64,000 bases of DNA from Cristatella mucedo (GCA_009760855.2 WPIO01000127.1:1-64000), one strand, 5' to 3'; counted from the stretch's first letter, positions 22,276 to 34,145 are shown. The notes: a model not told the origin generated them from the letters alone. A program made the numbers and translations.

Positions 22276-22965
22276 TGCTTATAAAGCTACTTAGGGCTGC
22301 TTAGTTGCCAGCATCACGGCAGCGTTCGGCTGTGGCCAATGATGACATACAGTGATGCACAAAGCAGCACTGCTCTAATGGATCCGAACAACCGCTGTAT
22401 TGTCCCGAGCTCAGCAATTTCAGACATTAAAGCTGTAGAAACCTCAGCCCAGCCCCTTATTGCAACTTCCTCAAGTGAAACCTGTGCCCTATGTAAGGTA
22501 GTCTCAGCAGAGTACACTGCAATAGAATCCCAAAAATACCATTGCCAGAAGGAAGCAGCAACCACGGAAAGCTTCATATAAAGAAGCATAGGTACCACAA
22601 GACGGTGCAGCCTCGTGAGTCCGGTGCCTTACTATGTGAAAGAAATAGCCTGTGGTGCTGCCACTTGGGACAAGTACAGCATCGACTTATGTCTTGTGAA
22701 AGTAAATTGCAGCGAATTCTCACTCAATGACAAGTCCTTCAACCTGGTGCCAGTCGCACACACAAGAACGGTGGTGGTTCTGTCGTCTTGTCCTACAATA
22801 CGAACGAACACATCATCTCAAGATAGCTGACAGAAGCAGGGGTGGGTGTGGCTGGTGACGAGTACAGATGAGCTGGCAACCTTCCTGACTTTCAGCTCTG
22901 CATTGGAAATATCAATAATGCAAGCCAAAGACTTCTCATGTACTATCCGACATGAAATTTCTGGG
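22276..22965 (+). pseudogene. Long decayed reading frame, family unknown
   Basis: A single frame runs about 690 bases with only two stops, TAA at 22579 and TGA at about 22828, far fewer than chance predicts. The translation is protein-like throughout: DPNNRCIVPSSAISDIKAVE, CALCKVVSAEYTAIESQKYH, PYYVKEIACGAATWDKYSID, CLVKVNCSEFSLNDKSFNLV, PVAHTRTVVVLSSC, then GWVWLVTSTDELATFLTFSS and DFSCTIRHE. A good acceptor (CCTTCCTGACTTTCAG) lies inside at 22895, so real exons are also possible. The Cys spacing loosely recalls small secreted cystine-rich proteins. That is only a guess. Confidence 0.45.
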
Positions 22966-23031
22966 TAAGAACATTTACAGCGACGTGTTCAGTTACCTTA
23001 CAGACAAATAAACCTACTGCTCCTAACTGGA

Positions 23032-23170
23032 TTAATATAATTCATTTGTATAGAGCCCTGAGAGAACTTTATCTATATTCAGACGCTTTGCATATTCCAC
23101 GGGGCTCGAGCCCACAACCTCGGCCAGACCTCGATCGGGGCGAGCACTTTAACTACTGGGCCAAATCAGC
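23032..23170 (-). mobile_element. SINE-B copy
   Basis: Contains GGGGCTCGAGCCC (box B region) and the complement of the L2-like tail (AGAGCCCTGAGAGAACTTTA). Head end at about 23165. Confidence 0.8.
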
Positions 23171-23374
23171 TTCACTAACCTCTTACAGCGAACCGGAATG
23201 TTTGCGTCTTAAACTGAGACTTGCCTGCATATGATGAAAGGTCATTGCAGGTAGTGGCCGTCGCTAAAAGCGAGTTAGAGCATGCCGAGCTAGACAGGAA
23301 GTCAGCCAGCCAGCGACCTACCGGTTTGAGCCGCCGCGGAGAAAGTTTCAACGATGATTGCTCAAGCTCCAAGT

Positions 23375-23713
23375 TATAGGGGGCAAATTAGGAACGCCCC
23401 CCCCCCGGAGGGGGGGTGGGTTTAGAAAACGGGCCTTCGCTAGAGCGATGTTCGGGACGTTTCCTGGGAGTTTCAGCTGAGCTGCTGGGACCCGGAGCCG
23501 GCGCTGCTAGTTATCTCCCCCTGTGGAAGCGCCCGGACAATAGGGCGCAGGTCCGTACGGCCGTCTTGGCGAGGTAACTTTGAGAGGAGTGTGTGGACAA
23601 CACTGAACTAGACGCGAAGCGACACTGTGCGCTTGCGAATAAAGTTCAATAAAACCCGCTACTTATGCTGTGTATCTCGGTTCAATGCACGCCACGAACT
23701 CGCGACCCCTACA
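23375..23713 (+). mobile_element. Candidate solo LTR
   Basis: The ends are near-complementary: TATAGGGG at 23375 and CCCCTACA at 23713, as for a TG..CA-type LTR with one decayed base. Near the 3' side GAATAAAGTTCAATAAAACC looks like an R/U5 poly(A) signal. A C10/G7 hairpin lies near the 5' end. No target-site duplication, primer-binding site or internal retroelement genes are visible. It is the weakest of the mobile-element calls. Confidence 0.35.
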
Positions 23714-24569
23714 ATTTAAATAAATTAAGTAATATCGTAATGGTGAGTAGACTAGCGCCGGAAACGCTGTAGGCAAGGCGGCCTGCTTACTTCACGTTTC
23801 GTGCGCAAAGTTTCCTAAGTCGGCAGCCGGCTACGCCGCTTAGCAAGTGGCGGGGGGGGGGGTACAGGTATCGGGGTACGCCTCCTCCACCCTCCAAGCA
23901 TTAGGCGTGAGACCGTGAGACCTCGCTGAATTCGACGAATCGCTCAACTATCATGTATGCTACTACTTCTACGGCTCCTCCTTTATTCACACTACAAGAT
24001 CGAAGAAACCTTGCGGTGCAATCAGTGGCAGAGCCAAACTTTTCATCTTGGAGCAAGACCAGTTAAAGACACGATGACAAGGGGGGCAAGACCCAAAACA
24101 TTTTCATGTAGACAGGGCTAAACCGCAATTATTAAAAACTTATAGCATAGAAACAGTGTTTATTCGACACGAACTCGGAGGTTGCTCATCCAGTGCAGAC
24201 ATAATTTCGCTATTGCTGACTGCCGGTGGGCGTTATTATATTATTAATGTTTATTTTATTTATTACATTACAATTTTGTATTATTTATTATATTATATTG
24301 TAGGTTATAGGTTTTATAGGTTTATTGAAGCTTTGGTCTCGCTTCGCTGATCAATAGTAGCATAACACGTCTATTGCCTGGGCCGACTTTTTTGCTTCTA
24401 CTATTATTATTTTATAACTATTATATAATATATACTATATAATATATTATATAACATATATATATATTGTATATATTATTTTATATATTATTAGTAGTAG
24501 TAGGGATAGGTTTTCCAACATGCTTGCACTATCTGATTCTGTCTGCCTCCGTGCTAACGTCCATGCCCC
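23714..24569. other. AT-rich stretch, no gene recognised
   Basis: Contains a G10 run near 23853. Two low-complexity blocks of TATTA/ATATA at about 24225-24310 and 24405-24500 could form cruciforms. Confidence 0.5.
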
Positions 24570-24780
24570 AACACAAAATGATCTACATCTCCATCTATAA
24601 CTGCACATAGACTATGTGGGTATTATGCAGGAGAGGTCTGAATAGCACACGCATAGCCTAAGCTGCTTTCGGTAGCCTACAGGCTTCATCTCACGCAAAA
24701 AAAGGAAAAGTGAGAAGCATATCTGAGTCAGGACGGCAGTTGGTTTAGTAACTAGCATGGAATTAACAGCTCGCGAAGGC
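24570..24780 (-). mobile_element. L2-B LINE 3' fragment
   Basis: Starts with the complement of the L2-B 3' end (ATCTACATCTCCATCTATAACT) and runs through GGTAGCCTACAGGCTTCATC and AAGTGAGAAGCATATCTGAG. Confidence 0.75.
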
Positions 24781-24854
24781 TGGAAAAGATGTTCCGCACT
24801 CTGCAGATGTCATTTCATAAAAATTGACGTGAGTTCCAGTCTGATAGAAAGTCC

Positions 24855-25112
24855 CTAATCTTTGACATCGGACGTGATAGCAAGCTGTAGGTGGAGTCTT
24901 CTTAATGAAACTTTCAAAAGTCCATGCCCTAGCCAAAGACGGCACTTAAATGCCGAACACGGTGACGGTCGTACAACGGCATCACCCAATAGAAGGGCAA
25001 AATCTTCTAGTCCAGCCACATGCTTGAGATCTCCTATGAGTAGCAGTTCGGTTTTATCGTCTTCAAGTTTAAGGAAAGTTGCCGACATCCACGGTCTAAG
25101 GTGTGCAAGGCA
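24855..25112 (-). mobile_element. L2-like LINE, post-RT fragment of a third subfamily
   Basis: The minus strand reads WMSATFLKLEDDKTELLLIG, the equivalent of the L2-A block WMAANFLKLNDDK, but clearly diverged. Followed by DFALLLGDAVVRPSP. It is flanked by L2-A and L2-B pieces. Confidence 0.65.
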
Positions 25113-25970
25113 ATAATAATAATAATAATAATTCACTTGATAAAGCGCCCTCAGAGAACTTAATCTCTCTCTACGCACTTTACATTTGCTGCAAAGTGAA
25201 ATGCAATTGAATGGTAAGTAAAATCATGCTTGATAAACAAACGAAATGAATAATATGGTTAGGGGTGACATGCACAGGGTCAGCATGCAAATGTGGTTAG
25301 TGGCAGCATGCACAGTGTCAGCACGCATAAGCACATGAAGGACGAATCACATGGACCCACTAAATGTTGTCCTAAATAGGTGTGTTTTTAGGTTCCTTTT
25401 AAATGTGGTCAGGCCAGGGGATGTTCTGACGCAGGTCGGGAGGGAGTTCCAGGCTGTGGGAGCATATGAACTAAATGCACGGTCTCCAAAGGATTTAAGG
25501 TTTGTATGAGGTATTTCTAGACTGTTGGATTCCGAAAAGCGGGTGGTACGATGCTTGGCCTGATGGGGGAGTATATCTGACAGATAGGCTGGAGCCATAG
25601 AATGAAGGGACCTAAAAGTGAGCGACAAAACCTTGAAGTCAATCCGTTGCTTGACTGGTAGCCAGTGAAGGTCGGCGAGAAGTGGAGTAATGTGGCAACT
25701 GCGACGCTAACGACAGACAAGCCTGCGGAGTTTTGCACCAGCTGCAATCGCCCGAACGTGCATGCTGGTAGGCCAGTAAGCAGTGAGTTGCAGAAGTCGA
25801 GACGGGATGTCACGAATGCATGGACGAACTTGGACGTGGTATCTTTATCTAAACAAGCCCGAATTTTAGAAATGTTATGAAGCTGAAAATAGGCGGATTT
25901 GACTGTGGAGCTGATATGGTCGTCTAACGAGAGGTCGCTTTGGAATATGACACCTAGATTTCGAGGCAAG
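25113..25970 (-). mobile_element. L2-A LINE, 3' 860 bases
   Basis: Complete 3' end: ATT tail, stem-loop, 3' UTR, and ORF2 C-terminal blocks SLTFRSLHSMAPAYLSDILP, TSRLDFCNSLLTGLPAC and SDLSLDDHISSTVKSAYFQL. There is one frameshift and truncation at about 25970. Confidence 0.9.
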
Positions 25971-25984
25971 CCTTGTTTATCAGT

Positions 25985-26235
25985 CCCAGCAGCAGATTCC
26001 TACGGTTTAAATTAAAAGTATCTTAGCTGGGTATCATCAGCATAAAAGTGATAGCTTATTCCATGGGTCCGAATCACTTTCCCCTGAGGTTGAGTATAAA
26101 TGGCGAACAGCAAAAGACTGAGGACGGACCCTTGTGGGACTCGACGGGTGCCTGGTCTAAAAAAGCTATACCTTTGATCCAATTATCTCTCGTGACTATG
26201 ACCCTATCGGCATCCATTTGGGCACACGAGACCGC
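25985..26235 (-). mobile_element. L2-like LINE, RT motif C fragment with intact YADD
   Basis: The minus strand reads [18 protein letters not shown], the catalytic box of RT, preceded by a PQGSVLS-like block in another frame. The YADD is intact, unlike the other copies here, although frameshifts disable the ORF. Confidence 0.65.
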
Positions 26236-26839
26236 GTGAGGAATTTGACCTCCTCGCGATGCATTGCTGTCTCGGCAGTCAAAAGAAAATGATTGTACTA
26301 AAAATAATGATACGAACATTAAATCTTTTGCACGGCACCTTACGATAAATTACTCCATATTCGGGTCATCTACAACTTGCTGCAAGGGAAGCAATAACCA
26401 ATGGTCACGTGACGTGCAAGGCGTTCGCCTTCCGTGCACCGAAGCGGCTCAGGCTTTGAGTGAGAGGTCAAATAAAAGCTAGAGAGCTCTCTAGAAGCTC
26501 TCTCTAGCAGACTAACTAAGCACCACTTAGTCCTTGCGGGTTTGTGTAGCTACAGACAAATATTCACTACATACACATTCACTACATTCACAGGTACAAT
26601 CCTGATTAGGCAAGCATGCAAAACCACACCAAAAAACACAGACGGCCGATGGCCAGTAGGATCACCCTTAGAAATATGCACACTGTCATGCACAAGAAAG
26701 CAAAGATCACACGAAAACATCCCAGTTCGGCAGGATGCTATAAAAAACATGCTGCGCTCTTGCTCTTATTCGTGATGTGCACAGTTTCGTAACGTATAGC
26801 CATACAAAAGGACAACTCACTCGGATAGAGCTGTTTGGA
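26236..26839. other. No gene recognised
   Basis: Contains a hairpin-prone run near 26478-26510 (GCTAGAGAGCT and AGCTCTCTCTAGC). No exon or repeat otherwise. Confidence 0.4.
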
Positions 26840-26960
26840 TTATCTAGGTGTTAAGCTCCTTTTCGAATGCTGCCAAACCAAGACATCTTAGTCGGTTGTG
26901 AGTTCCATGCTTTAGGAGGCTAGTAACTGATAGCGCGGTCAGTCAACGAGGGAGTCAAAA
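26840..26960 (-). mobile_element. Old L2-like C-terminal fragment
   Basis: The minus strand reads LTDRAISY.PPKAWNSQPTK, the diverged counterpart of FGDRAFSSYAPKAWNSLPT in L2-A. Confidence 0.5.
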
Positions 26961-27315
26961 GAGCAAAATTCTATTGATACTTATGCAAGCCGCGAATTTG
27001 CATCCAAAACAGAGCGCGTGAATAAAGCTTCACTAGTGTCAGATTTGGGGCGGTGCTCTCGAATTTCAAATCAACATTACCGAAGGCCGTCAGCCATAGA
27101 ATTGGATGCCGAAAGCATTTCTCATCGAGTAGAGAGCGATTGTGCGGTCTCTAGTTGATCAGCCCTGTGCTCACCGGAGACCAGATTGGTCAGCAAGCAT
27201 CTGTGCTGCTATCAGAAGTTCAAAGGGCACGAAAGAGGGCATCAGCTCATACTGCAAACGTCATATGCACATGTGGCTAATCCATGTCTTCACTAATAAC
27301 GACCAAGTTGGTTAC
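26961..27315. other. Mostly unassigned; possible downstream micro-exon
   Basis: A 34-base candidate exon (acceptor GAACTTCTGATAG, donor CTCCG then GTGAGC) lies near 27175-27208 on the minus strand and would be in phase with the exon at 27316. It is too short to trust. Confidence 0.25.
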
Positions 27316-27441
27316 CTTCGATGATAGATACGGTGAAAGACTGCAGAGCACCACCTGCTACGTCCAGGACCATTCTTGTGCCGGCACCGACCATCACATA
27401 GAACTCGGGCACCCTGTAATGCCACTGATGGCTAGCCATGG
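27316..27441 (-). CDS. Exon of an unidentified gene, possibly beta-trefoil-like
   Basis: The minus strand is open and protein-like: an ATG in a strong context (GCCATGG at 27439) begins MASHQWHYRVPEFYVMVGAG, then TRMVLDVAGGALQSFTVSII, then a donor (GAAG then GTAACC). It may be a first exon. It may instead be internal, since a fair acceptor (GTGCGTGTTTCAG) lies two bases before the ATG, making a symmetric phase 1-1 exon of 126 bases. The FYVM...VLDVAGG pattern recalls an R-type lectin (beta-trefoil) strand. That is a weak guess, and the other exons are not identified. Confidence 0.45.
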
Positions 27442-27764
27442 CTGAAACACGCACAGCCAGCATGCAGAACAATCCTAAACACGACGGCCACTAGATTCGT
27501 TGTCTTGGCTGTTTCTTGAACGACTTAGCAAGGGTAGCAGCACACGGGCGCATCAGCTGACTCGGCAGCTCAGCAGCTCCGCCCGAGTCTACCTTGAGGA
27601 GACGAAGTTGACAGCATCGTCTAGGCATGCGAGAGCTCGGGTGAGCAGGCGAGCATTCGCATTTCCTGCGTCCTGAAAAAATAGCAAGTGCAATTCGCAG
27701 GCATCGCTAGAAGAACGCCGGCCTTTTACCCATTTGCCTCCTGTACATTAAAGTGTGCCAGCGT
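27442..27764. other. Upstream of the 27.3-kb exon; nothing recognised
   Basis: No repeat family or frame with splice support. It may contain the 5' UTR or promoter of the exon above if that exon is first. Confidence 0.35.
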
Positions 27765-27765
27765 G

Positions 27766-27832
<67 letters not shown>
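27765..27832. repeat. (TG)n microsatellite
   Basis: About 65 bases of near-pure TG, abutting the 3' end of an L2-B fragment. Confidence 0.97.
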
Positions 27833-27835
<3 letters not shown>

Positions 27836-27839
<4 letters not shown>

Positions 27840-28092
27840 GTTATGTATCTCCGTCTGTAACTCCACAAGGTCATAAAGACCATGTGGTTGTTACACAGGA
27901 GAGTTTTGTATAGCGCACTCACAGCCTAGGTGGCTTTCAATACGCATTCGGTAGCCAACAAACTTCGTCTCACGCAACACAGAGAAAGTGGGAAGCATAG
28001 CAGAGTCAGGAGAGCAGTTGAGGTAGTGTGCAGCATAGAAGTAGCAGCTCAGGACCACTGAAAAGGATGAGCCATAATCGGCAGTAGGAGAG
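27836..28092 (-). mobile_element. L2-B LINE 3' fragment between two TG arrays
   Basis: L2-B 3' end (TGTATCTCCGTCTGTAACTC) followed by 3' UTR and a short ORF2 end (GAAAGTGGGAAGCATAGCAG). TG microsatellites lie on both sides. Confidence 0.85.
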
Positions 28093-28096
28093 TGTA

Positions 28097-28182
28097 GGTG
28101 TGTATGTGCGTGTTTGTGCGTGTGCGTGTGTGTGTGTGTGCGCGCGTGTGTGCAGTGTGTGTGTGTGTGTGTGTATGTGTGT
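28097..28182. repeat. Imperfect (TG)n microsatellite
   Basis: TG dinucleotides with scattered TGCG and TATG interruptions, older than the array at 27765. Confidence 0.9.
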
Positions 28183-29124
28183 TTTCTTGCAATCATTAAC
28201 AAAAAATTAAAGAAAAAAGCTTCCGTTTCGGACAGCTTTTGAGGTCACTTCCATCATTTGACAAGATAGTTCAGAGGGATGAAAGGAACAAAAACAAGCA
28301 AGCAAATCAAATATATGCATATTTATCGAAGATAAACGACGCAAACAAGCAAATAAGGAAGCCAATCCGTGCCGCATTGCCGAAACTCAACATGAACGTC
28401 GCATAGCATGAAGGGCTAAACACACAGGAAGAGACTGAATAAGAAGCACAGCTGCCGAGGTTACAACCAGAAAGAGGCCGAAGGTAGTATTCAAGCACTT
28501 GACGACCCAGGTTGCGTGGTACCGTGCCCTTGCCCGACTACAAAAATGGCTGCTCACTTTTTTCACACAGTTTCACACAGCGATTCATCGATTCTATTAC
28601 AGCCGAACACTATTCCGATCACCGACCATAAATCAACAGCACTAACCCATTAATAGAAGTTGCTTCCGACTTGCAAGCTGCTTGGCTGCTGCATTTTTGA
28701 TTTCTGCTCCCGTGCTTTGTGGGGACTAACATTAGCACGATTCACGAGACAGTTCGCTAGGTGTGAAACAGTTGCACAACACTTTCTTTAACGTAAGGTT
28801 CACGAGTGATTGGTGCTAGGTAGCGCAACATTGGTATCTGTCTTAAGGTACCTGCTGAGGAAATACTGGAAAGGCAGATCCTACAATCACATAATGTTAG
28901 TACATTTAGAAATGGTATCTGAAGTTGCGGCGATTTCCAAATAAAAGGAAGCATTACAAAAAATGTTGTCTGACAAATGATGTCTAACACGAAAGTAAAC
29001 CATAAGCAGCATATCTAAATATAGCAAATTTATAGATCTCTATATCATATACGACTTGCATCCCAGCTTGCTGAACCTTGGTACATCGAAGCACATGTTT
29101 GCAGCTTGTTGAGATCCTTTGCTA
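28183..29124. other. No gene recognised
   Basis: AT-rich DNA with no long protein-like frame and no family match. Confidence 0.4.
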
Positions 29125-29640
29125 AAAGAGCTAGGATTGATGCCGGTTGAGCAACGGATACAGAGAAAATTCTTACACTGACCCACAAGGCCCGCCACGG
29201 CTTGGCTCCTTCGTACCTGCCTGAACTGCTGCACCAGTTTCAGCCTGTTCGCTCCCTCAGCTCCTATATGGACACTACATGATGTTTCATTCCTCCACTT
29301 AAAGACCGTTGGCGACAGAAGCTTTAGCTCTGCAGGTCCTAGACTGTGGAACTGGCTTCCACAATTCTTACACAATGACAACTACTCTCCTGCTGCCGGC
29401 TACGGCTAATCTGTTTCAGAGGTCCTGAGCTGCTACTTCCATGCTACTCACTACCTCAACTGCTCTCCCAAGTCTGCTATGGTTCCAACTTTCTCTTTGT
29501 CGGGTGAGACGAAGTCTGTTGGCTACCGAATGCGTACTGAAATCTGCTAAGGCTGTGAGTGGGATATACAAAACTCTCCTGGATAACACCCACACAGTCT
29601 TTATGACTTTGTAGAGTTACAGACGGAGATACACATTTTT
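29125..29640 (+). mobile_element. L2-B LINE, ORF2 end and 3' UTR
   Basis: The plus strand reads ILTLTHKARHGLAPSYLPEL, LLHQFQPVRSL and TVGDRSFSSAGPRLWN, the C terminus of an L2-type ORF2 distinct from L2-A. The 3' UTR ends GGAGTTACAGACGGAGATAC. This copy defines L2-B best, together with 47185-47592. Confidence 0.85.
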
Positions 29641-30779
29641 AGAGATACATATTGGTGACTTTTAAGTAGCTTAACTTACAGTGTAGCTGTGTGCATTGTA
29701 AATTCCATGCCTCGACAAATACTTCAGAAAATTACATAAGCCAGCACTAAGTGCTTCGTTGGTGCATTCATCCAGCGACCCAAAGGGGTGCAGCTGATGA
29801 GGCAAGCAAGCAGAGGCTGATCCCGGATTTTCATCTAGCAGGCAAAATCGGCAGGTAATGAAAAATTATAAAAACAATCATAGCGTTTACTCGACAGTAA
29901 TTGGTCTGTCGCTCATCGAAAGTAAGGCATAGTTTCGTCGTTGGTGATGGTGGGGGCGGCGGAACAGGGGACGGCCCAGGTCACTTCCCAGCTATGGGGG
30001 GGGGGCAATGCTTACCACCCAGTTCATATTCCATACTTTGCCACTGCAAGTAGGATTTCAGTCCCACTTGCCGAGTACAGACAGGTACAGAAAAACTAAG
30101 CAGACATTCGAGTATCTTATTCTGCTGAGTTCACATGTATTTACGACATCTCAAAACTAACCTATTTGGAAAGTCCATAATATGCAGGTGTCACCTGGAG
30201 GAGGGGCTTGCACATCCGTCCAAATATTTTAACAGTTGAGTGTGTATGTAAAGTTAAAACACGAGGATACATGCTATACTCTTCATATAATATCGGTATT
30301 TATAAATCTAGACCAGAGTTGCTGTATTGTGACAGATGAAGGGAATAAGTAAACCTGAGTTAATTCCAAGAGCCTCAATTATGTAATGGCAGAAGAGCAA
30401 CCAATAACTGCCTTCGACACAAACCCAAACCCGTGACCTAGGTCGTGAAGTTTGAGCACATTACCACAGGGGGGGCTATAAACGAGTTACTCCCACTTAA
30501 GCAAACTATGCACTATTGTGGTACATTTTAAAATTAAAGCCTGGTGGGGTGAAACTTCAAAGTCAAGTTTACTGCTATCGGGTGAAGGGGCGGTTTGGTC
30601 TGAAGGCATAAGCATAGGTGAGGGAGCGATTGCCTCCCCATGGACATGCCCCTTCGGGGCGTGTCCGAGGGCTTGGCCCTTTGAAATGCCCCTGCAGCAT
30701 TCCGATGATTGCTCTCAGCTTCTCCAGACTGTAAGTGACAAATAATGATAATAATAACAAAACACATCTTTCGCCGTCT
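29641..30779. other. No gene recognised
   Basis: Contains a G10 run near 29998 and, at 30642-30666, a strong stem-loop (GGACATGCCC with GGGCGTGTCC around CTTCG). No supported exon. Confidence 0.4.
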
Positions 30780-30945
30780 AAATACATGATTCGTCTTTCG
30801 TGTGCATGTACTTGCATACACTTATGCCTGCTGTTTGCGGATGTTACCGCCAATAATTTTGTAATGCTTTCTATACAGCATCTGCAAAGTGCCTAGATAG
30901 AGAGATTCAGTTCTCTGATGGTGCTATACAGATGTATTATCATTA
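30780..30945 (+). mobile_element. L2-A 3' UTR and tail, decayed
   Basis: Contains ATTCGTCTTTCGTGTGCATG, GCATCTGCAAAGTGCCTAGA and an ATT-type end, matching the L2-A 3' UTR order. Confidence 0.7.
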
Positions 30946-31042
30946 TTATCTTTGGCACCCGATGAAAACCAAATCTCGTTGTAGGTACTTTGTATGTGCC
31001 GGAACAGAAGCTGGTCACTAAATTAGTGAAAAAATGCACAGT

Positions 31043-31331
<289 letters not shown>

Positions 31332-31394
31332 CACCCAAAGAAATTCACAAGTATATTGGCAAATGCTGTGAGAAACCGGCAAGGTTAGCTGTTT

Positions 31395-31545
31395 CGAATT
31401 GAATGCTCTCAAGTCAGTGGATGTCGTAATGTCAGTTGCGAGTAAGTTTTAGGCTTTACTAGCATTAAAACTATAGGCACGGTCTCCAAAGGATTTGAGG
31501 TTGGTTAGAAGCACAGCTCAACGACTAAAGTCAAAAGACGCTGCT
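31395..31545 (-). mobile_element. L2-A-like C-terminal fragment
   Basis: Matches the L2-A block containing GGCACGGTCTCCAAAGGATT on the minus strand. Diverged, and stops at the minisatellite. Confidence 0.6.
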
Positions 31546-31710
31546 GATCGCTTGAAGCTGATCGCTTGAAGCTGATCGCTTAAGCTGATCGCTTAAGCTG
31601 ATCGCTTGAAGCTGATCGCTTGAAGCTGATCGCTTGAAGCTGATCGCTTGAAGCTGATCGCTTGAAGCTGATCGCTTGAAGCTGATCGCTTGAAGCTGAA
31701 GCTGATCAAA
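31545..31710. repeat. 14-bp minisatellite, unit GCTGATCGCTTGAA
   Basis: About 11 units with small indels. It joins directly to the EN-RT linker of the following L2-A copy, whose own sequence there resembles the unit. Confidence 0.95.
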
Positions 31711-33597
31711 TTTCTCTGGCTTCTTTGTCAACAAGATAGACAAGATCAAGGAGTCTACCCCTAAGATTGGAGCATCTCCACTGGAATCCTGCCTCTCATT
31801 TCCTCAATTCCATGTAGCACCTCAATGTCTACATTCAAGGAGGTCACTAGCGACCTCGTACTGAAGTTCATATCCCAATCAAAGAAAACTGGTCCTCTGG
31901 TCTCCCTATTCCCACTGACCTGCTTCTTCGAGGCATTGATCTGCTGTTGCCGTGCATAACTAATATCATTAATGTCATTAGCCTCAGGTCATGTCCCAGC
32001 ACCTTTCAACAAAGCTGTAGTCAGGCCACTTCTCAAGAAAGCAACACTAGACCAAGAGAACTTGAGTAATTTCTGCCCAGTCTCCCTTCTACCATTTCTA
32101 TCAAAGACACTGGAACAAGTCCAAGCAGACCAACTGAACTCATAGATTGAAACTTCAAACCTTACTAGTAAATTCCAGTCTGGTTTTGGAGCTAATCCCT
32201 CCACAGAGTCAGAATTGCTTCGAGTGCATTACAACCTACTTAGGAATGCAGATTTAAGTAGAGTATCTCTGCTTGTTTTGCTCGATCTTTCGGCAGCTTT
32301 TGATAGTGTCGATCACCAAGTCCTTCTTGGGCACCTATCATCTCGCCTGGGAATCACTGGGACTGAATTGCAATGATTCAGGTCCTATCTCAGTGGGAGA
32401 CTCCAGAGTTTGATGTGAGTGGATAAAGATCATCCGAGGAACCTCTGAAATATGTGGTGCCTCTGGGATCTGTCCCGTTTTTTTCACGATTTATACTCTC
32501 CCTCTTGCCGATGTGACTTCCAAGGACAATCTAGGCTTTCACGTCCATGCAGATGACACTCAGTTTACTTTTGCTTTGATCCCTCCTAGCCCTTCAGTAC
32601 ACCGAATTCTCTCAACTCCCTTGCTGCATTATTGATGACATCCACACATGGATGGCAGCAAACTTTTTAAAATTGAATGATGATAAAATCAACTTACTAG
32701 TTATGGACAAACTGATTGTCTTTGAGAAATTGCAAAGGCTAACGCTCACAATCAGCTCTTCCAGCATAACTCCTGTTGAATCTGCACGAAATCTAGGTGT
32801 CATGTTCCAAAGTGACCTTTCATTAGACGACCACATCAGCTCCACAGTCAAGTCTGCCGACTTTCAGCTACATAACAGTGCTAAAATTCGGGCTTTTTTT
32901 AGATAGGGATACCACATCTAAATTGGTGCATTTATTTGTGACATCCAGTTTTGACTTCTGTAACTCACTGCTTGCTGGACTACCGACCTGTAACTCAGGT
33001 GAATAGAGCTGATGCAAAATTCTGCAGCTAGGCTTGTCTGTCGTGAGCATCACAGTTGCCACATCACACCACTTCTCTCCGACCTGCACCGGCTCCCAGT
33101 CAAGCAAAGCATCGACTACAAGGTTTGTAGTTCACTTTTAGGTCCCTTCATTCTTTGGCTCCAGCCGACCTATCAGATCTACTTCCCCCGCGAGGCTAAG
33201 CATCGTAAGACCTGCTTTTCGGAATCTGACTGTTTATCCATACCTCGTACAAATCTCAATTCCTTTGGAAACCGTGCCTTTAGTTCTTATGCTCCCAAAG
33301 CCTGGAAGTCCCTCCCGACTTGCGTCACGACATCTTCTGACTTGTCCACATTTAAAAAATTAAAAACTCATATTTTTTATCACAGCATTTAGTGGGTCCC
33401 TGTGATTCGTCTTTTATGTGCTAATGCGTGCTGACCCTGTGCCTGTCACCCCTAACCATGTTATTCTTGTTGTTTATTGAGCATGCCATTACTATACGAC
33501 CGTGCTTCCTTTTCGGCAAATTTAAAGTGCCTAGACAGAGATTGAGTTCTCTGAGGGTGCTACATCAAATGTATTATTATTATTATTACTATTATAA
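31706..33597 (+). mobile_element. L2-A LINE, linker through 3' end, 1.9 kb
   Basis: The plus strand shows, in order, FFVNKIDK-like sequence, PAPFNKAVVRPLLKKATLDQ, LPFLSKTLEQVQADQLNS, LLVLLDLSAAFDSVDHQVLL, NFLKLNDDKINLLV, SARNLGVMFQSDLSLDDH, RLVCREHHSCHITPLLSDLH, 3' UTR, stem-loop and ATT tail. Many frameshifts. It is the most complete plus-strand L2-A in the window. Confidence 0.9.
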
Positions 33598-33659
33598 AAC
33601 CAACTTGCTAGCAGCAAACCTAGTGCTACCCAGAAATTGGACAACGTAATGCTAGGTTC

Positions 33660-34145
33660 AGTCAACATACCGGTAGCATCTGCACTCAGTCTGTGTGTCC
33701 TACTCCAAAGTGACCTTTCATTGGAAGACCACTGTCAAATCTGCATATTTTCAGCTAGCTAAAATTGCAAAAACTCAGACCTGCTTAGATAAGCATACTA
33801 CAGCCATGCCGTTCCATTCATTCGTGGCATTTTGTCTTTAATTCTGTAAGTCACCACTCGAACTCGTCCGGCCTGTGCAACAAAGCGATCGCAGACGATG
33901 CAATACTCTGCATCTGGCTTGTCTGCCGTAAGTTTCACAAATGCCACATTATGCAGCCTCTTACTGACCTGCATTGGCTCCTCATCAAGTTGCATGTCGA
34001 CTTCAAGGTTGTGTCACCAACGTTTAGGTCACTTCATTCTCTCCCTTCAGGCTACATATCCGAACTACTACACAATCAGTTATCCTTCTTCAATTCGAGC
34101 ATGTTTGCTCTCATCCAATACGTATGCCCACAATTTATGCTGAGA
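33660..34145 (+). mobile_element. Second L2-A copy, head to tail with the first
   Basis: Reads SDLSLED-like, then ASGLSAVSFTNATLCSLLL and DFKVVSPTFRSLHSLPSGYI. It has no 3' UTR and starts about 60 bases after the tail of the preceding copy. Confidence 0.75.

Noticed and set aside
22276-22965. In-frame TAA/TGA read as sense codons (alternative nuclear code)
   Set aside because: Well-supported genes in the window end at TGA or TAA and contain no internal ones; decay is the simpler reading.
24156-24350. 64-codon Tyr-rich frame
   Set aside because: AT-rich low-complexity sequence.
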